Origin: Zoogloea sp.
GTDB lineage: Bacteria; Pseudomonadota; Gammaproteobacteria; Burkholderiales; Rhodocyclaceae
Reading direction: 5' to 3'
NCBI RefSeq assembly: GCF_028689785.1
Contig: NZ_JAQVCN010000012.1
Span: 1 to 64,000, forward strand
Length of the DNA stretch: 64,000 nucleotides
The first letter of the stretch is position 1. Every line of letters starts with the position of its first letter. The notes beneath the pieces were generated by a model. The model was not told the origin of the DNA. It did no database searches and worked only from the letters and a program-made list of their open reading frames with translations. A program made the position numbers and the translations under genes. Shown here piece after piece: positions 39,750 through 48,471 of the stretch.

Positions 39750-40412
39750 CTACTTGCGGGTGGTCAGGCTGCGGTCGAAGGCCGTGTAGCCCTGGAAGGA
39801 GTACAGCCGGGCCGGGCGGTGGGTGCCTGCAGTGAATTCCTCGCTGGGCGTCACGAAAGCGAGTTCTTCAATCTTGCGACGAAAGCTGGACTTGTCCAGC
39901 GCTTGCCCGAGCACCTGTTCATAGACTTCCTGCAGCTCCCGGAGGGTGAAGCGTTCGGGCAGCAGCGCGCAGGGCAGGGATGAATAGCCCGCCTTGCTGC
40001 GCAGGCGCTGGACCGCCTGGGCGACGATCTCCCGATGATCGAAGGCCAGTTCGGGCAGTGCGTCCACCCGCGCGTAGCTGAACACGGGTGAGCCACTACT
40101 GCGCAGCGCTTCGATGGGGGACAGGGCCACAAAGGCGATGCTGACTGACCAGCCTCGGGGATCGCGCTCCGGGCCGGAGAACACGCAGAGCTGTTCCAGA
40201 TGACGAGGTATGAAGCCCGTCTTCTGGCGAAGGACTCGATAAGCGGTGTCGAGGGCGCAGCTATCCTCCTCCGGATGGACGAAGCCCCCTGGCAGGGCCT
40301 TGATGCCCTTGAAGGGATCTGCCGAGCGCTCATGCAGGGCGACCTTGAGCTGGCCGTCCTCGAGGGTCAGTAGAACGGCGTCGACAGTGAGAATGGGCTG
40401 CGGGCGGGGCAT
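39750..40412 (-). CDS. nrtR: NrtR, Nudix-related transcriptional regulator of NAD metabolism
   Basis: The 220-residue protein has an N-terminal Nudix domain (ILTVDAVLLTLEDGQLKVAL; GGFVHPEEDSCALDTAYRVL) and a C-terminal winged helix (LPERFTLRELQEVYEQVLGQ, ALDKSSFRRKIEELAFV). The catalytic REUXEE of the Nudix box is degenerate (RVLRQKTG), as expected for NrtR, which senses ADP-ribose instead of hydrolysing it. Placement immediately upstream of prs-nadV, with two large palindromes between, supports repression of NAD salvage. The start at 40412 is provisional; longer frames lack a better ribosome binding site. Confidence 0.9.
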   Translation of the reverse strand: MPRPQPILTVDAVLLTLEDGQLKVALHERSADPFKGIKALPGGFVHPEEDSCALDTAYRVLRQKTGFIPRHLEQLCVFSGPERDPRGWSVSIAFVALSPIEALRSSGSPVFSYARVDALPELAFDHREIVAQAVQRLRSKAGYSSLPCALLPERFTLRELQEVYEQVLGQALDKSSFRRKIEELAFVTPSEEFTAGTHRPARLYSFQGYTAFDRSLTTRK

Positions 40413-40498
40413 GATGTAGTTGCCGGGAGGAACGGGCGCCAATGTGCCATCGGCCCCATCGTAAGGCAATCTTCCTGCCAGGAGCTCTGTTGCCGACC

Positions 40499-41815
40499 TC
40501 AGCCCGGCCCCACCCGCTCCCCCATCACATGCGTCGCCACCACGCATCGCTCGTCCCCCAGAATCATCAACGCAAACAGCCTCTCCGCCAGACTGCGCGT
40601 GTTGTCCATGCGCCAGGCGAGCTCCGGCGTGGCGGTCCAGTCGAGGACGGTGAAGTCGGCTTCGTGGCCGGGCTGGAAGTTGCCGATGTGCTCGTCCAGG
40701 TAAAGGGCGCGGGCGCCGCCCAGGGTGGCGAGATACCAGCCGCGCATGGCGGATAGCGGGGTGCCGTGGATCTGGCTGGCCTCGTAGGCCTGGCCGAGGC
40801 TGCGGATCAGGCTGAAGCCGGTGCCGCCGCCCACATCGGTGGCGAGGCCTACGTGCAGGCCGGCGGCGGTGCTGGCGGCGTAGTCGAAGGCGCCGCTGCC
40901 GAGGAAGAAGTTGGAGGTGGGGCAGAAGGCGGCGGCGGCGCCGCTGGCGGCCATCTGCCGGCGCTCGGCGTCGGAGAGGTGAATGCAGTGGCCGTAGATC
41001 GTGCGCGGGGCGAGCAGGCCGTAGTGGGCGTAGACGTCCAGGTAGCTGCTGCGCTCGGGGAAGAGCTGCCGCACCCAGTCGATCTCGGCGCGGTTCTCGG
41101 CCAGGTGGGTCTGCAGGTGCAGGTCGGGGCGGGAGGCGAAGAGTTCGCCGGTGGCCTGGAGTTGTTCGCGGGTGGAGGTGGGGGCGAAGCGCGGGGTCAG
41201 GGTGTAGCCCAGGCGGCCCTTGCCGTGCCAGCGTTCGATCAGGGCCTGGCTGTCGGCGCGGCCCGATTCAGCCGTGTCGCGCAGGGTGTCGGGGCAGTGG
41301 CGGTCCATCAGCACCTTGCCGCACAGCATGCGCAGGTCTTTTGCCTCGGCGGCGCGGAAGAAGGCATCCACCGAGTGGGCATGCACGGTGGCAAATACCG
41401 AGGCGGTGGTGGTGCCGTGGGCGAGCAGGCGGTCTACCACGAAGGCAGCGGTCTTCTCGGCCACGGTGTAGTCGGCAAAGCGGCTTTCGGCGGGGAAGGT
41501 GTAGTCGTTGAGCCAATCCAGCAACTGGCGCCCGTAGGAGCCGATCACCCCGGCCTGGGGGTAGTGGATGTGGGTGTCCACCAGGCCGGGCAGCACCAGC
41601 TTGCCGCGGTGGTCGTGGAAGGTGGCCGCGGCGCGCACATCCGGCGGCATGTTGGCGCGGATGGCGGCCCAGGGGCCGGCGGCGCGGATGTGGCCGTTGG
41701 TGATCCACAGGGCGCCGTCGTCGAAGAACTCCCAGGCGGCAGGGTCGTCCGCCGGGCCGGGGTCATTGAGGTAGTGGAGGATCTGGCCGCGGACCAGGGC
41801 GTGCTTCTCGGACAT
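40499..41815 (-). CDS. guaD: Guanine deaminase (amidohydrolase family)
   Basis: This 438-residue enzyme converts guanine to xanthine. The amidohydrolase metal ligands are visible: VDTHIHYPQAGVIGSYG (~78), LHLQTHLAENRAEIDW (~208), YGHCIHLSDAERRQMA (~245) and ATDVGGGTGFSLIRS (~295). AFCPTSNFFLGSG is the guanine-deaminase signature. The length fits GuaD. It begins 5 bp before the end of the upstream 8-oxoguanine deaminase, so both are in one operon, feeding xanthine to XdhABC. Confidence 0.93.
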   Translation of the reverse strand: MSEKHALVRGQILHYLNDPGPADDPAAWEFFDDGALWITNGHIRAAGPWAAIRANMPPDVRAAATFHDHRGKLVLPGLVDTHIHYPQAGVIGSYGRQLLDWLNDYTFPAESRFADYTVAEKTAAFVVDRLLAHGTTTASVFATVHAHSVDAFFRAAEAKDLRMLCGKVLMDRHCPDTLRDTAESGRADSQALIERWHGKGRLGYTLTPRFAPTSTREQLQATGELFASRPDLHLQTHLAENRAEIDWVRQLFPERSSYLDVYAHYGLLAPRTIYGHCIHLSDAERRQMAASGAAAAFCPTSNFFLGSGAFDYAASTAAGLHVGLATDVGGGTGFSLIRSLGQAYEASQIHGTPLSAMRGWYLATLGGARALYLDEHIGNFQPGHEADFTVLDWTATPELAWRMDNTRSLAERLFALMILGDERCVVATHVMGERVGPG

Positions 41816-41819
41816 GGAT

Positions 41820-43184
41820 TTAGTGGCTTTCGGCGAGCTGGCGGGCAAGGCGGTTATGGTGATGGACCACGCGACCGAGATCCACCGTTTGCAGGATGCC
41901 GCCCACCACCACCGGGCGGCCATTGATGAGGCTCAGATCCACCTGTTCCGGCGCGCAGAACACCAGGGCGGCCACCGGGTCGTGCACAGCGCCGCCGGAC
42001 AGGGCCAGGGTGTCGGCGCGGAAGGCGATCAGATCGGCGCTCATGCCCGGGGCGAGGGCGCCGATGTCGTCCCGGCCCAGCACGCGGGCACCGCCCAGGG
42101 TGGCCAGTTCCAGGGCCTGACGGGCGTTCATGGCCGCCGGGCCGTGGCCCACCCGGGCCAGCAACATGGCCTGGCGGGCTTCGCCGAGCAGGTCGGCGCC
42201 GTCGTTGGAGGCGGAGCCGTCCACCCCCAGGCCCACTGCCACGCCGGCCGCCCGCATGGCCGGAATGGGGGCGATGCCCGAGGCCAGGCGCATGTTGGAG
42301 CAGGGGCAGTGGGCCACACCCGTGCCGGTGCGGGCAAACAGGGCAATGCCCGCCTCGTCCAGCTTCACGCAGTGGGCGTGCCACACATCAGGCCCCACCC
42401 AGCCCAGGCTCTCGGCGTACTCGGCGGGGGTCATGCCGAAGCGCTCGCGGCTGTAGGCCACGTCGTTGTCGTTCTCGGCCAGGTGGGTGTGCAGCGACAC
42501 CCCATAGCTGCGCGCCAGCACGGCCGATTCGCGCATCAGGTCGGTGCTCACCGAGAAGGGCGAACAGGGCGCCAGGGCCACCCGCAGCATGGCGTGGCGG
42601 GCCGGGTCGTGCCAGGTCTCGATGAGGCGGCGGCTGTCGGCCAGGATGGCGGCTTCGTCTTCCACCAGATGGTCCGGCGGCAGGCCGCCCGCCGATCGCC
42701 CGACGCTCATGCTGCCGCGGCAGGCATGGAAGCGCATGCCGATCTCCTGCGCCGCCTCGATGCTGTCGTCCAGCCGGCTGCCGTTGGGGTAGATGTAGAG
42801 GTGGTCGGACGAGGTGGTGCAGCCGGACAGGATCAGCTCGGCCATGGCGGTGAGGGTGGAGGCGCGGATCATCTCGGGCGTCAGCCCGCCCCACAGGGGG
42901 TAGAGCGTTTGCAGCCAGCCAAACAGCTCGGCGTCCTGGGCCCCGGGCACGGCGCGGGTGAGGCTCTGGTACATGTGGTGATGGGTGTTCACCAGCCCGG
43001 GCAGCACGATGCGGCCGCGCAGATCGATGACTTCATCCGCCGTATCCGGCAGCTCGGCCGTGGGGCCGACGGCTTCGATCACCCCGCCACGGACGAACAC
43101 CCCACCGTCGGGGATCTCGCGGCGGTGGGCGTCCATGGTGACGAGGACGTCGGCGTGGTGGAGGAGGAGGGTTTTGGTGTTCAT
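41820..43184 (-). CDS. 8-oxoguanine deaminase (AtzB/TrzN-like amidohydrolase)
   Basis: The 454-residue protein is an amidohydrolase with VNTHHHMYQSLTRAVPGAQD (~55), LHTHLAENDNDVAYSRERFG (~225), WHAHCVKLDEAGI, CPCSNMRLASGIAPIP and GLGVDGSASNDGADLLGEAR (~310). This combination marks the 8-oxoguanine deaminase group, once annotated hydroxydechloroatrazine ethylaminohydrolase. It turns 8-oxoguanine into urate and so joins the same purine pathway. It is coupled to guaD downstream. The ATG at 43184 is used; upstream lies the repeat-rich interval. Confidence 0.88.
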   Translation of the reverse strand: MNTKTLLLHHADVLVTMDAHRREIPDGGVFVRGGVIEAVGPTAELPDTADEVIDLRGRIVLPGLVNTHHHMYQSLTRAVPGAQDAELFGWLQTLYPLWGGLTPEMIRASTLTAMAELILSGCTTSSDHLYIYPNGSRLDDSIEAAQEIGMRFHACRGSMSVGRSAGGLPPDHLVEDEAAILADSRRLIETWHDPARHAMLRVALAPCSPFSVSTDLMRESAVLARSYGVSLHTHLAENDNDVAYSRERFGMTPAEYAESLGWVGPDVWHAHCVKLDEAGIALFARTGTGVAHCPCSNMRLASGIAPIPAMRAAGVAVGLGVDGSASNDGADLLGEARQAMLLARVGHGPAAMNARQALELATLGGARVLGRDDIGALAPGMSADLIAFRADTLALSGGAVHDPVAALVFCAPEQVDLSLINGRPVVVGGILQTVDLGRVVHHHNRLARQLAESH

Positions 43185-43807
43185 CGCCTTCTTCGTTTGG
43201 GTTCTTGCGGGGGATTTCCCGGTTTCTTGCATTACGTTGGCCGGGAATTCGCCCCGGCGGGCGACCTTCTTCTTTGCTTCGCCAAAGAAGAAGGCAAGAA
43301 AGGCGACCCGGCCACCCCGGTCATTCGCTGCGCGAATGACTGCCCTGCGCTGCTCCCAGCAGGCGGCCGGCGCGGAACTCGCCCTTCGGGCTCAGACAGC
43401 CGCGCCGGACTTCCCCGCCTGCTGGTGCGCTGCTCGGCGGGTCGGAACGGGCTTTTCGGATACACCGAGCCCCTGCGGAAATTGAGTCGGGCACTGGCCC
43501 TTGATCACCTGCATTTCCTTTCCCCTCTGGCGCGCCGACTGGAGGTGATGACGGGCGGAAAAAGGGCTTCGCATGTTTGAGCCCGCAGGGCGAGTTTGCG
43601 AAGACCCCGCCCGGCATTGCCGGAAGGAGGGAACCCCCGAAGGGGGCGCGACAGCGGGGTACGTTTTCTTGCCTTCTTCTTTGTCGTACAACAAAGAAGA
43701 AGGTCGGCCGCCGGGCCGAGACCCGGCCAACGATACGCAAATAACCGGAAAGCCGACCAGCAATGGCACATCGCACCCAGGTCGAATGAACTCGACCCCC
43801 ACCATCT
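43185..43807. repeat. ~550-bp composite inverted repeat element between two purine genes
   Basis: The left end (about 43211-43302) and right end (about 43663-43755) are imperfect inverted copies that share CGGTT/AACCG, GCCAACG-type and CAAGAAA/TTTCTTG segments. Each contains a hairpin: CCTTCTTCTTTG/CAAAGAAGAAGG at 43265-43294 and a 13-bp version at 43672-43703. GC-rich stem sequences fill the middle. No gene is credible inside. Elements of this sort are dispersed in many beta- and gammaproteobacterial genomes; mobility is not shown here. Confidence 0.6.
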
Positions 43808-44728
43808 TCACGGCATCCACGGCTTCCCCAGCGAAGCCGGCAGGTTCAGCTGCAACAGCCGCTTGTCCCGGGAGATCAGCACCAGCACCACTACGGTCGC
43901 CAGATAGGGTAGTGCGGCCAGGAGCTGCACCGGCAGCGCGATGCCCAGCCCCTGGGCATGGAATTGCAGGATGGTCACGCCGCCGAAGAGCCAGGCACCT
44001 AGCAGCAGGCGGGTCGGGTTCCAGGCGGCAAACACCACCAGGGCCACCGCGATCCAGCCCCGGCCGGCGACCATGTTCTGCACCCACAGGGGCGTATACA
44101 CCGTGGACAGATAGGCCCCGCCGATGCCCGCCATGGCGCCGCCGAACAGGGTGGCAGCGTAGCGGATGGCGATGACCGGGTAGCCGATGGCGTGGGCGGC
44201 GTCGGGGGCCTCGCCCACTGCCTTGAGGATCAGGCCCAGGCGGGTCCTTTTGAGTACCCACCACACGCCGGCAAAGCTCAGCAGGCCCAGGTAGGTGACG
44301 GCGTCCTGGTGGAAGAGCACCGGGCCGAGCACCGGAATCTCCGACAGGCCGGGGATGTCCAGGGGCGGCAGGCCGGGCAGGCTGTAGCTCACGTAATGCT
44401 GGCCGATGAAGGCCGACAGGCCGATGCCGAAGATGGTCAGGGCCAGGCCACAGGCCGCCTGGTTGGCGGCCATCGACAGGGACAGAACGGCGAAGATCAG
44501 CGCGGCCATGGCGCCGCCGATGGCGCCTGCAGGCAGGCCGGCCAGGGCGCCACTGCCCGAGTGGGCCGCCGCGGCAAAGCCGGCCACCGCGCCGATCAGC
44601 ATCATGCCCTCGACGCCCAGGTTGATGACGCCGGTACGCTCGGCCACCAGCTCGCCCAGGCCGGCAAAGATCAGCGGTGTGGCGGCGGCCAGGGTGCCGG
44701 CGAGGACGGGGATCAGATGTTCGAGCAT
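43808..44728 (-). CDS. Purine/nucleoside ABC transporter permease (BMP-associated, NupQ-like)
   Basis: A 306-residue integral membrane protein with about nine hydrophobic segments and the family signature ERTGVINLGVEGMMLIGAVA (~30), KRTRLGLILKAVGEAPDAAH (~160), IGGAYLSTVYTPLWVQNMVA and GRGWIAVALVVFAAWNP. It pairs with the permease upstream and the duplicated ATPase to import nucleosides or purine bases using a BMP-type binding protein. The likely binding protein is encoded at 63242. Confidence 0.9.
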   Translation of the reverse strand: MLEHLIPVLAGTLAAATPLIFAGLGELVAERTGVINLGVEGMMLIGAVAGFAAAAHSGSGALAGLPAGAIGGAMAALIFAVLSLSMAANQAACGLALTIFGIGLSAFIGQHYVSYSLPGLPPLDIPGLSEIPVLGPVLFHQDAVTYLGLLSFAGVWWVLKRTRLGLILKAVGEAPDAAHAIGYPVIAIRYAATLFGGAMAGIGGAYLSTVYTPLWVQNMVAGRGWIAVALVVFAAWNPTRLLLGAWLFGGVTILQFHAQGLGIALPVQLLAALPYLATVVVLVLISRDKRLLQLNLPASLGKPWMP

Positions 44729-44780
44729 GGAGCCTCCGGGGGGGGATACAGGTGTCGGGCGGAGGGGCAGTGCCGGCCCC

Positions 44781-45851
44781 TCATGCGTAGGCCGGCTTGG
44801 GCCGGGGCTTGAGGCGGTAATCCACGAACACGTCGGCCCCCAGCAGGAAGAACAGCAGCATCCCCTGGAACAGCCCGGTGATGGCCGCCGGCAACTGCAA
44901 CGCCACCTGGGCGGCCTCGCCCCCCAGGTAGAGCAGGGCCATCAGCAGGCCGGCCAGCACGATGCCGATGGCGTTGAGCCGCCCCAGGTAAGCCACGATG
45001 ATGGCGGCGAAGCCGTAGCCCGGCGAGATGTTGAGGTTGAGCTGGCCCACCGGCCCTGCCACCTCGCCTACCCCGGCCAGGCCGGCGGTGAGGCCCGACA
45101 GCACCAGGCTCAGCCACACCGTGCGATCGGCCGAGAAGCCGGCGTAGCGGGCCGCAGCCGGGGCCAGCCCGCCCACGGTGAGCTGGTAGGCCAGGAAGCT
45201 GCGGGAGGTGAAGAACCAGAAGGCCAGGGAGGCAAAGGCGGCGATGAGCAGCGAGGCATTCACCCGCATGCCCTCGAACCAGGGGGTAAACAGAGCCGGG
45301 TCGCCAAACAGGATGGACTGGGGGAAGTTCATGCCTTCCGGGTCACGCCAGGGGCCATTCACCATGTAGGACAGGGCAAAGGTGGCCACGTAGGCCAGCA
45401 TCAGGGTGGTGAGGGTTTCCTGGGCGTTGAAGCGGGTGCGCAGCAGGGCCGGGATGGCGCCCCACAGGGCGCCGCCGATGGCTCCGGCGATGACCATCAG
45501 CGGCAGCACCCACCAGGCGTCCACCCCGTCGAAGGCGATGGCCACGCCGCCGCCGGCCAGGGCGCCCATGATGAGCTGGCCCTCGGCGCCGATGTTGTAG
45601 ATGCGTGCCCGAAAGCCGATGGCCAGACCCTGGGCGATGAGGATCAGCGGCCCGGCCTTGACCATCAGCTCGCTCCAGCCGTTGCCCGACGACAGGGGCT
45701 GGATGAAGAACACGCCAAAGGCTTCGACCGGGCTCTTGCCCAGGGACAGGAAGAGCAGGGAGCCGACGGCCAGGGTCAGGCCGATGGCGATCAGGGGCGC
45801 CAGCAGGCGCATCGACGTCGATGGGGTGGGGCGGGCTTCAAGCAGCGGCAT
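44781..45851 (-). CDS. Purine/nucleoside ABC transporter permease (NupP-like)
   Basis: The 356-residue protein has ten or so hydrophobic helices and the conserved stretches GLAIGFRARIYNIGAEGQLI (~75), GALWGAIPALLRTRFNAQET, LTTLMLAYVATFALSYMVNG and NLNISPGYGFAAIIVAYLGR (~270). It is the partner of the NupQ-like permease 52 bp downstream, and its start overlaps the end of the ATPase gene by 14 bp. The ATG at 45851 begins the recognised family sequence. Confidence 0.9.
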   Translation of the reverse strand: MPLLEARPTPSTSMRLLAPLIAIGLTLAVGSLLFLSLGKSPVEAFGVFFIQPLSSGNGWSELMVKAGPLILIAQGLAIGFRARIYNIGAEGQLIMGALAGGGVAIAFDGVDAWWVLPLMVIAGAIGGALWGAIPALLRTRFNAQETLTTLMLAYVATFALSYMVNGPWRDPEGMNFPQSILFGDPALFTPWFEGMRVNASLLIAAFASLAFWFFTSRSFLAYQLTVGGLAPAAARYAGFSADRTVWLSLVLSGLTAGLAGVGEVAGPVGQLNLNISPGYGFAAIIVAYLGRLNAIGIVLAGLLMALLYLGGEAAQVALQLPAAITGLFQGMLLFFLLGADVFVDYRLKPRPKPAYA

Positions 45852-47415
45852 GGTCGGGCTCCCGGTCGGTGGCGTGAGCGTCGGCAAACAGGCCGGACAT
45901 CTGCATGCCGATCTTCTCGGCATTGGTTTGTGCCTTGGGCACGGCATCGGACAATCTGCCTTCGGCCAGCACGGCGATGCGGTCGCAGATCTCGAACAGC
46001 TCTTCCAGCTCTTCGGAGATCACCAGGATGGCCACCCCCTCGCGGGACAGGTCGATCAGGGTCTGGCGCAGGAAGGCGGCTGCCCCCACGTCCACGCCCC
46101 ATGTGGGTTGGGCGACGACCATGGCGATGGGTTTCTGCATGATCTCGCGGCCGACGATGAACTTCTGCAGGTTGCCGCCGGAGAGGCTGCGCGCCGCTGC
46201 GCCGGGCCCTCCGCAGCGCACGTCAAAGCGTTCGATGCAGGTCTTGGCGAAGGCCCAGGCGGCCTTGGGGCGCAGCAGGCCGTGCTTGACCAGGCCCTGG
46301 CCGTGGGCCGACAGGGTGGCGTTGTCGGCCAGGCTCATGGGGGGCACCGCGCCGCGGCCCAGGCGCTCTTCGGGCACAAAGGCCAGGCCCTGCTTGCGCC
46401 GCCGCCCGGCGTCCAGGTGGCCCACCGGCGTGCCGGCCAGGCTCACGGTGCTGGCGGGGCCGGTGGTCTCGCCCGACAGGGCCGCCAGCAGCTCGGCCTG
46501 GCCGTTGCCGGAGATGCCGGCAATGCCGAGGATCTCGCCACGGCGCACTTCCAGGGCGATGTCCTTGAGGGCGGTGCCGAAGGGGTCGTCGGGGGTGTGG
46601 GAGAGGCCGCGCACGCTGAGCACCGGCGTGGCCTCGCCGGCAAAGGCCGGCACCGCGCACACCGGCAGCTCGCGGCCGATCATCATGCGGGCCAGGCTGG
46701 CCGGGGTCTCCTGGGACGGGGTGGCGGTGCCGGTAACCTTGCCACCGCGCATCACCGTGGCGCTGTGGCACAGGCTCTGGATCTCGTGCAGCTTGTGGCT
46801 GATGTAGAGGATGCTGACTCCCTCCGACGACAGGCGGCGCAGGGTCTCGAAGAGCTTCTGCACGGCCGGGGGGGTGAGCACCGAGGTGGGCTCGTCGAGG
46901 ATCAGCAGCTGGGGGGCCTGGAGCAGGCAGCGTACGATCTCCACCCGCTGGCGCTCGCCCACCGACAGGCTATGTACCAGGCGTTGCGGGTCCAGGGGCA
47001 GGCCGTAGCGCTGGGACACCTCGCTGACCCGTTCGGCAAGGCCCTTCAGGTCGAAAGGCTCGTCCAGGGCCAGGGCGATGTTCTCCACCACCGTCAGCGT
47101 CTCGAACAGGGAGAAATGCTGGAACACCATGCCGATGCCCAGGCGGCGGGCCTCGGCCGGGTTGGCGATGACCACCTCCCGCCCGTTCCACTGGATCTGG
47201 CCGGCGTCGGCCTGCACCGCCCCGTAGATGATCTTCATCAGCGTGCTCTTGCCGGCGCCGTTCTCGCCGAGCACGGCGTGGATCTCGCCGGGGGCGACCT
47301 TGAGGTGGATGCCGTCGTTGGCCACCACGCTGGGGTAGCGCTTGGTGATGCCGCTCAGTTCCAGGCGTGCAGTGTCGCGGGGAGGGCCGCTGAAAGGGGG
47401 CGGGGATGTGCTCAC
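45838..47415 (-). CDS. Purine/nucleoside ABC transporter ATP-binding protein (NupO-like)
   Basis: The 525-residue protein has two tandem ABC domains. The first has Walker A LGENGAGKSTLMK (~46), signature SVGERQRVEI and Walker B LLILDEPTSVL. The second is degenerate: GISGNGQAELL replaces Walker A, with LSGGNLQKFIVGREI and AMVVAQPTWGVDVGAA in place of LIxxxPTxGVD. This duplication is normal for the sugar/nucleoside importer class. The GTG at 47415 overlaps the xdhC stop (GTGA), which fixes the start. The transporter probably imports the purines degraded by the neighbouring enzymes. Confidence 0.9.
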   Translation of the reverse strand: MSTSPPPFSGPPRDTARLELSGITKRYPSVVANDGIHLKVAPGEIHAVLGENGAGKSTLMKIIYGAVQADAGQIQWNGREVVIANPAEARRLGIGMVFQHFSLFETLTVVENIALALDEPFDLKGLAERVSEVSQRYGLPLDPQRLVHSLSVGERQRVEIVRCLLQAPQLLILDEPTSVLTPPAVQKLFETLRRLSSEGVSILYISHKLHEIQSLCHSATVMRGGKVTGTATPSQETPASLARMMIGRELPVCAVPAFAGEATPVLSVRGLSHTPDDPFGTALKDIALEVRRGEILGIAGISGNGQAELLAALSGETTGPASTVSLAGTPVGHLDAGRRRKQGLAFVPEERLGRGAVPPMSLADNATLSAHGQGLVKHGLLRPKAAWAFAKTCIERFDVRCGGPGAAARSLSGGNLQKFIVGREIMQKPIAMVVAQPTWGVDVGAAAFLRQTLIDLSREGVAILVISEELEELFEICDRIAVLAEGRLSDAVPKAQTNAEKIGMQMSGLFADAHATDREPDHAAA

Positions 47416-48428
47416 GGGCGGGCTCCGGACAAGAGGAAGGGGGTGATGGCCACCGGCCGCGCGGCCCGGGCCACGGCCTGGCGCGCCTCGCGCACCTGCA
47501 GCAACTGGGCCGCCACCGACAGGGCAATGGCGCCGGGCTGCTTGCTGTCGATGCCGGGGATGCCGATGGGGCAGGTCATGTCGGGCAGGCGCTCGGTGGG
47601 CAGGCCGCGGGCGATCAGGCGGTGCTCGAAGCTGGCGCGCTTGGTGCGCGAGCCGATCAGGCCGAAGAAGGCAAAATCGTGGCGGGTGAAGATGGCCTCG
47701 CAGAGGCTGAAGTCCAGGCTGTGGTCGTGGGTCAGGACCAGGAAGTAGCTGCCCGCCGGGGCGTCGTAGATCTCGGTGGTGGGGATATCGGTATTCACGG
47801 TGAACACCCCCTCTGGGACGGCCGCCGGAAAGATGTCGTCCCGGGTGTCCACCCAGGTGATCTGGGCGCCCAGGGGCGCCAGGGCGTGGATGATGGCCTC
47901 GCCCACGTGGCCGGCGCCAAACACGATCACCGGAAAGCGCTCGCTGGCCACCTGCTGCTCGAACTGCCAGTGGCCGCCATCCGACCAGAATTGGGCAGGC
48001 TCGCCGCGGCCGGGGTCGGCGTCGGAGAGGGACCACAGGCTGCCCTCGTCACCCGACAGCAGGCGGCGCTGCAGGGTGCCGCCAGCGGCCACCGCCTCGG
48101 CCCGGGTGCGCCAGACGTCGGCTTCCGCCACGCCGATGCGCTCCAGGGCCAGCCATACCACGCCGCCGCAGCACTGCCCCAGGGAGGCGCCGAGGGCGAA
48201 GCGCATCAGCCGCGGTGCACCGCCATCCACCAGCAGCTCCCGGGCGGTGGTGCTGGCCAGCCATTCCAGGTGGCCACCGCCGATGGTGTCGACGATGCTG
48301 GCGCGGCCCACCAGCATGGTGGCGCCCGCCTCGCGGGGGGTGGAGCCGTCGGCCCGCACCACCGTGACCACCACCGCCGGCTGACCGGCCTCCAGCCAGT
48401 TGGCAAGGGTATGTAACCAGTCGTTCAT
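47412..48428 (-). CDS. xdhC: Xanthine dehydrogenase accessory protein XdhC
   Basis: This 338-residue chaperone inserts the sulfurated molybdenum cofactor into xanthine dehydrogenase. It contains the XdhC N-terminal part (VVVTVVRADGSTPREAGATM, LGQCCGGVVWLALE) and a C-terminal Rossmann segment (VIVFGAGHVGEAIIHALAPL, DTRDDIF, DHSLDFSLCEAI, YFLVLTHDHS). It follows xdhB on the same strand. The stop is coupled to the transporter ATPase start. Confidence 0.94.
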   Translation of the reverse strand: MNDWLHTLANWLEAGQPAVVVTVVRADGSTPREAGATMLVGRASIVDTIGGGHLEWLASTTARELLVDGGAPRLMRFALGASLGQCCGGVVWLALERIGVAEADVWRTRAEAVAAGGTLQRRLLSGDEGSLWSLSDADPGRGEPAQFWSDGGHWQFEQQVASERFPVIVFGAGHVGEAIIHALAPLGAQITWVDTRDDIFPAAVPEGVFTVNTDIPTTEIYDAPAGSYFLVLTHDHSLDFSLCEAIFTRHDFAFFGLIGSRTKRASFEHRLIARGLPTERLPDMTCPIGIPGIDSKQPGAIALSVAAQLLQVREARQAVARAARPVAITPFLLSGARP

Positions 48429-48471
48429 GGTGACACCTCCAGACGGGGGGAGTGGGGAAGCTCTGTGTGGG

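Noticed and set aside
45838-48036. 732-codon version of the transporter ATPase
   Set aside because: The extra N-terminal part is the xdhC coding region read in another frame; the GTG at 47415 gives the family length.
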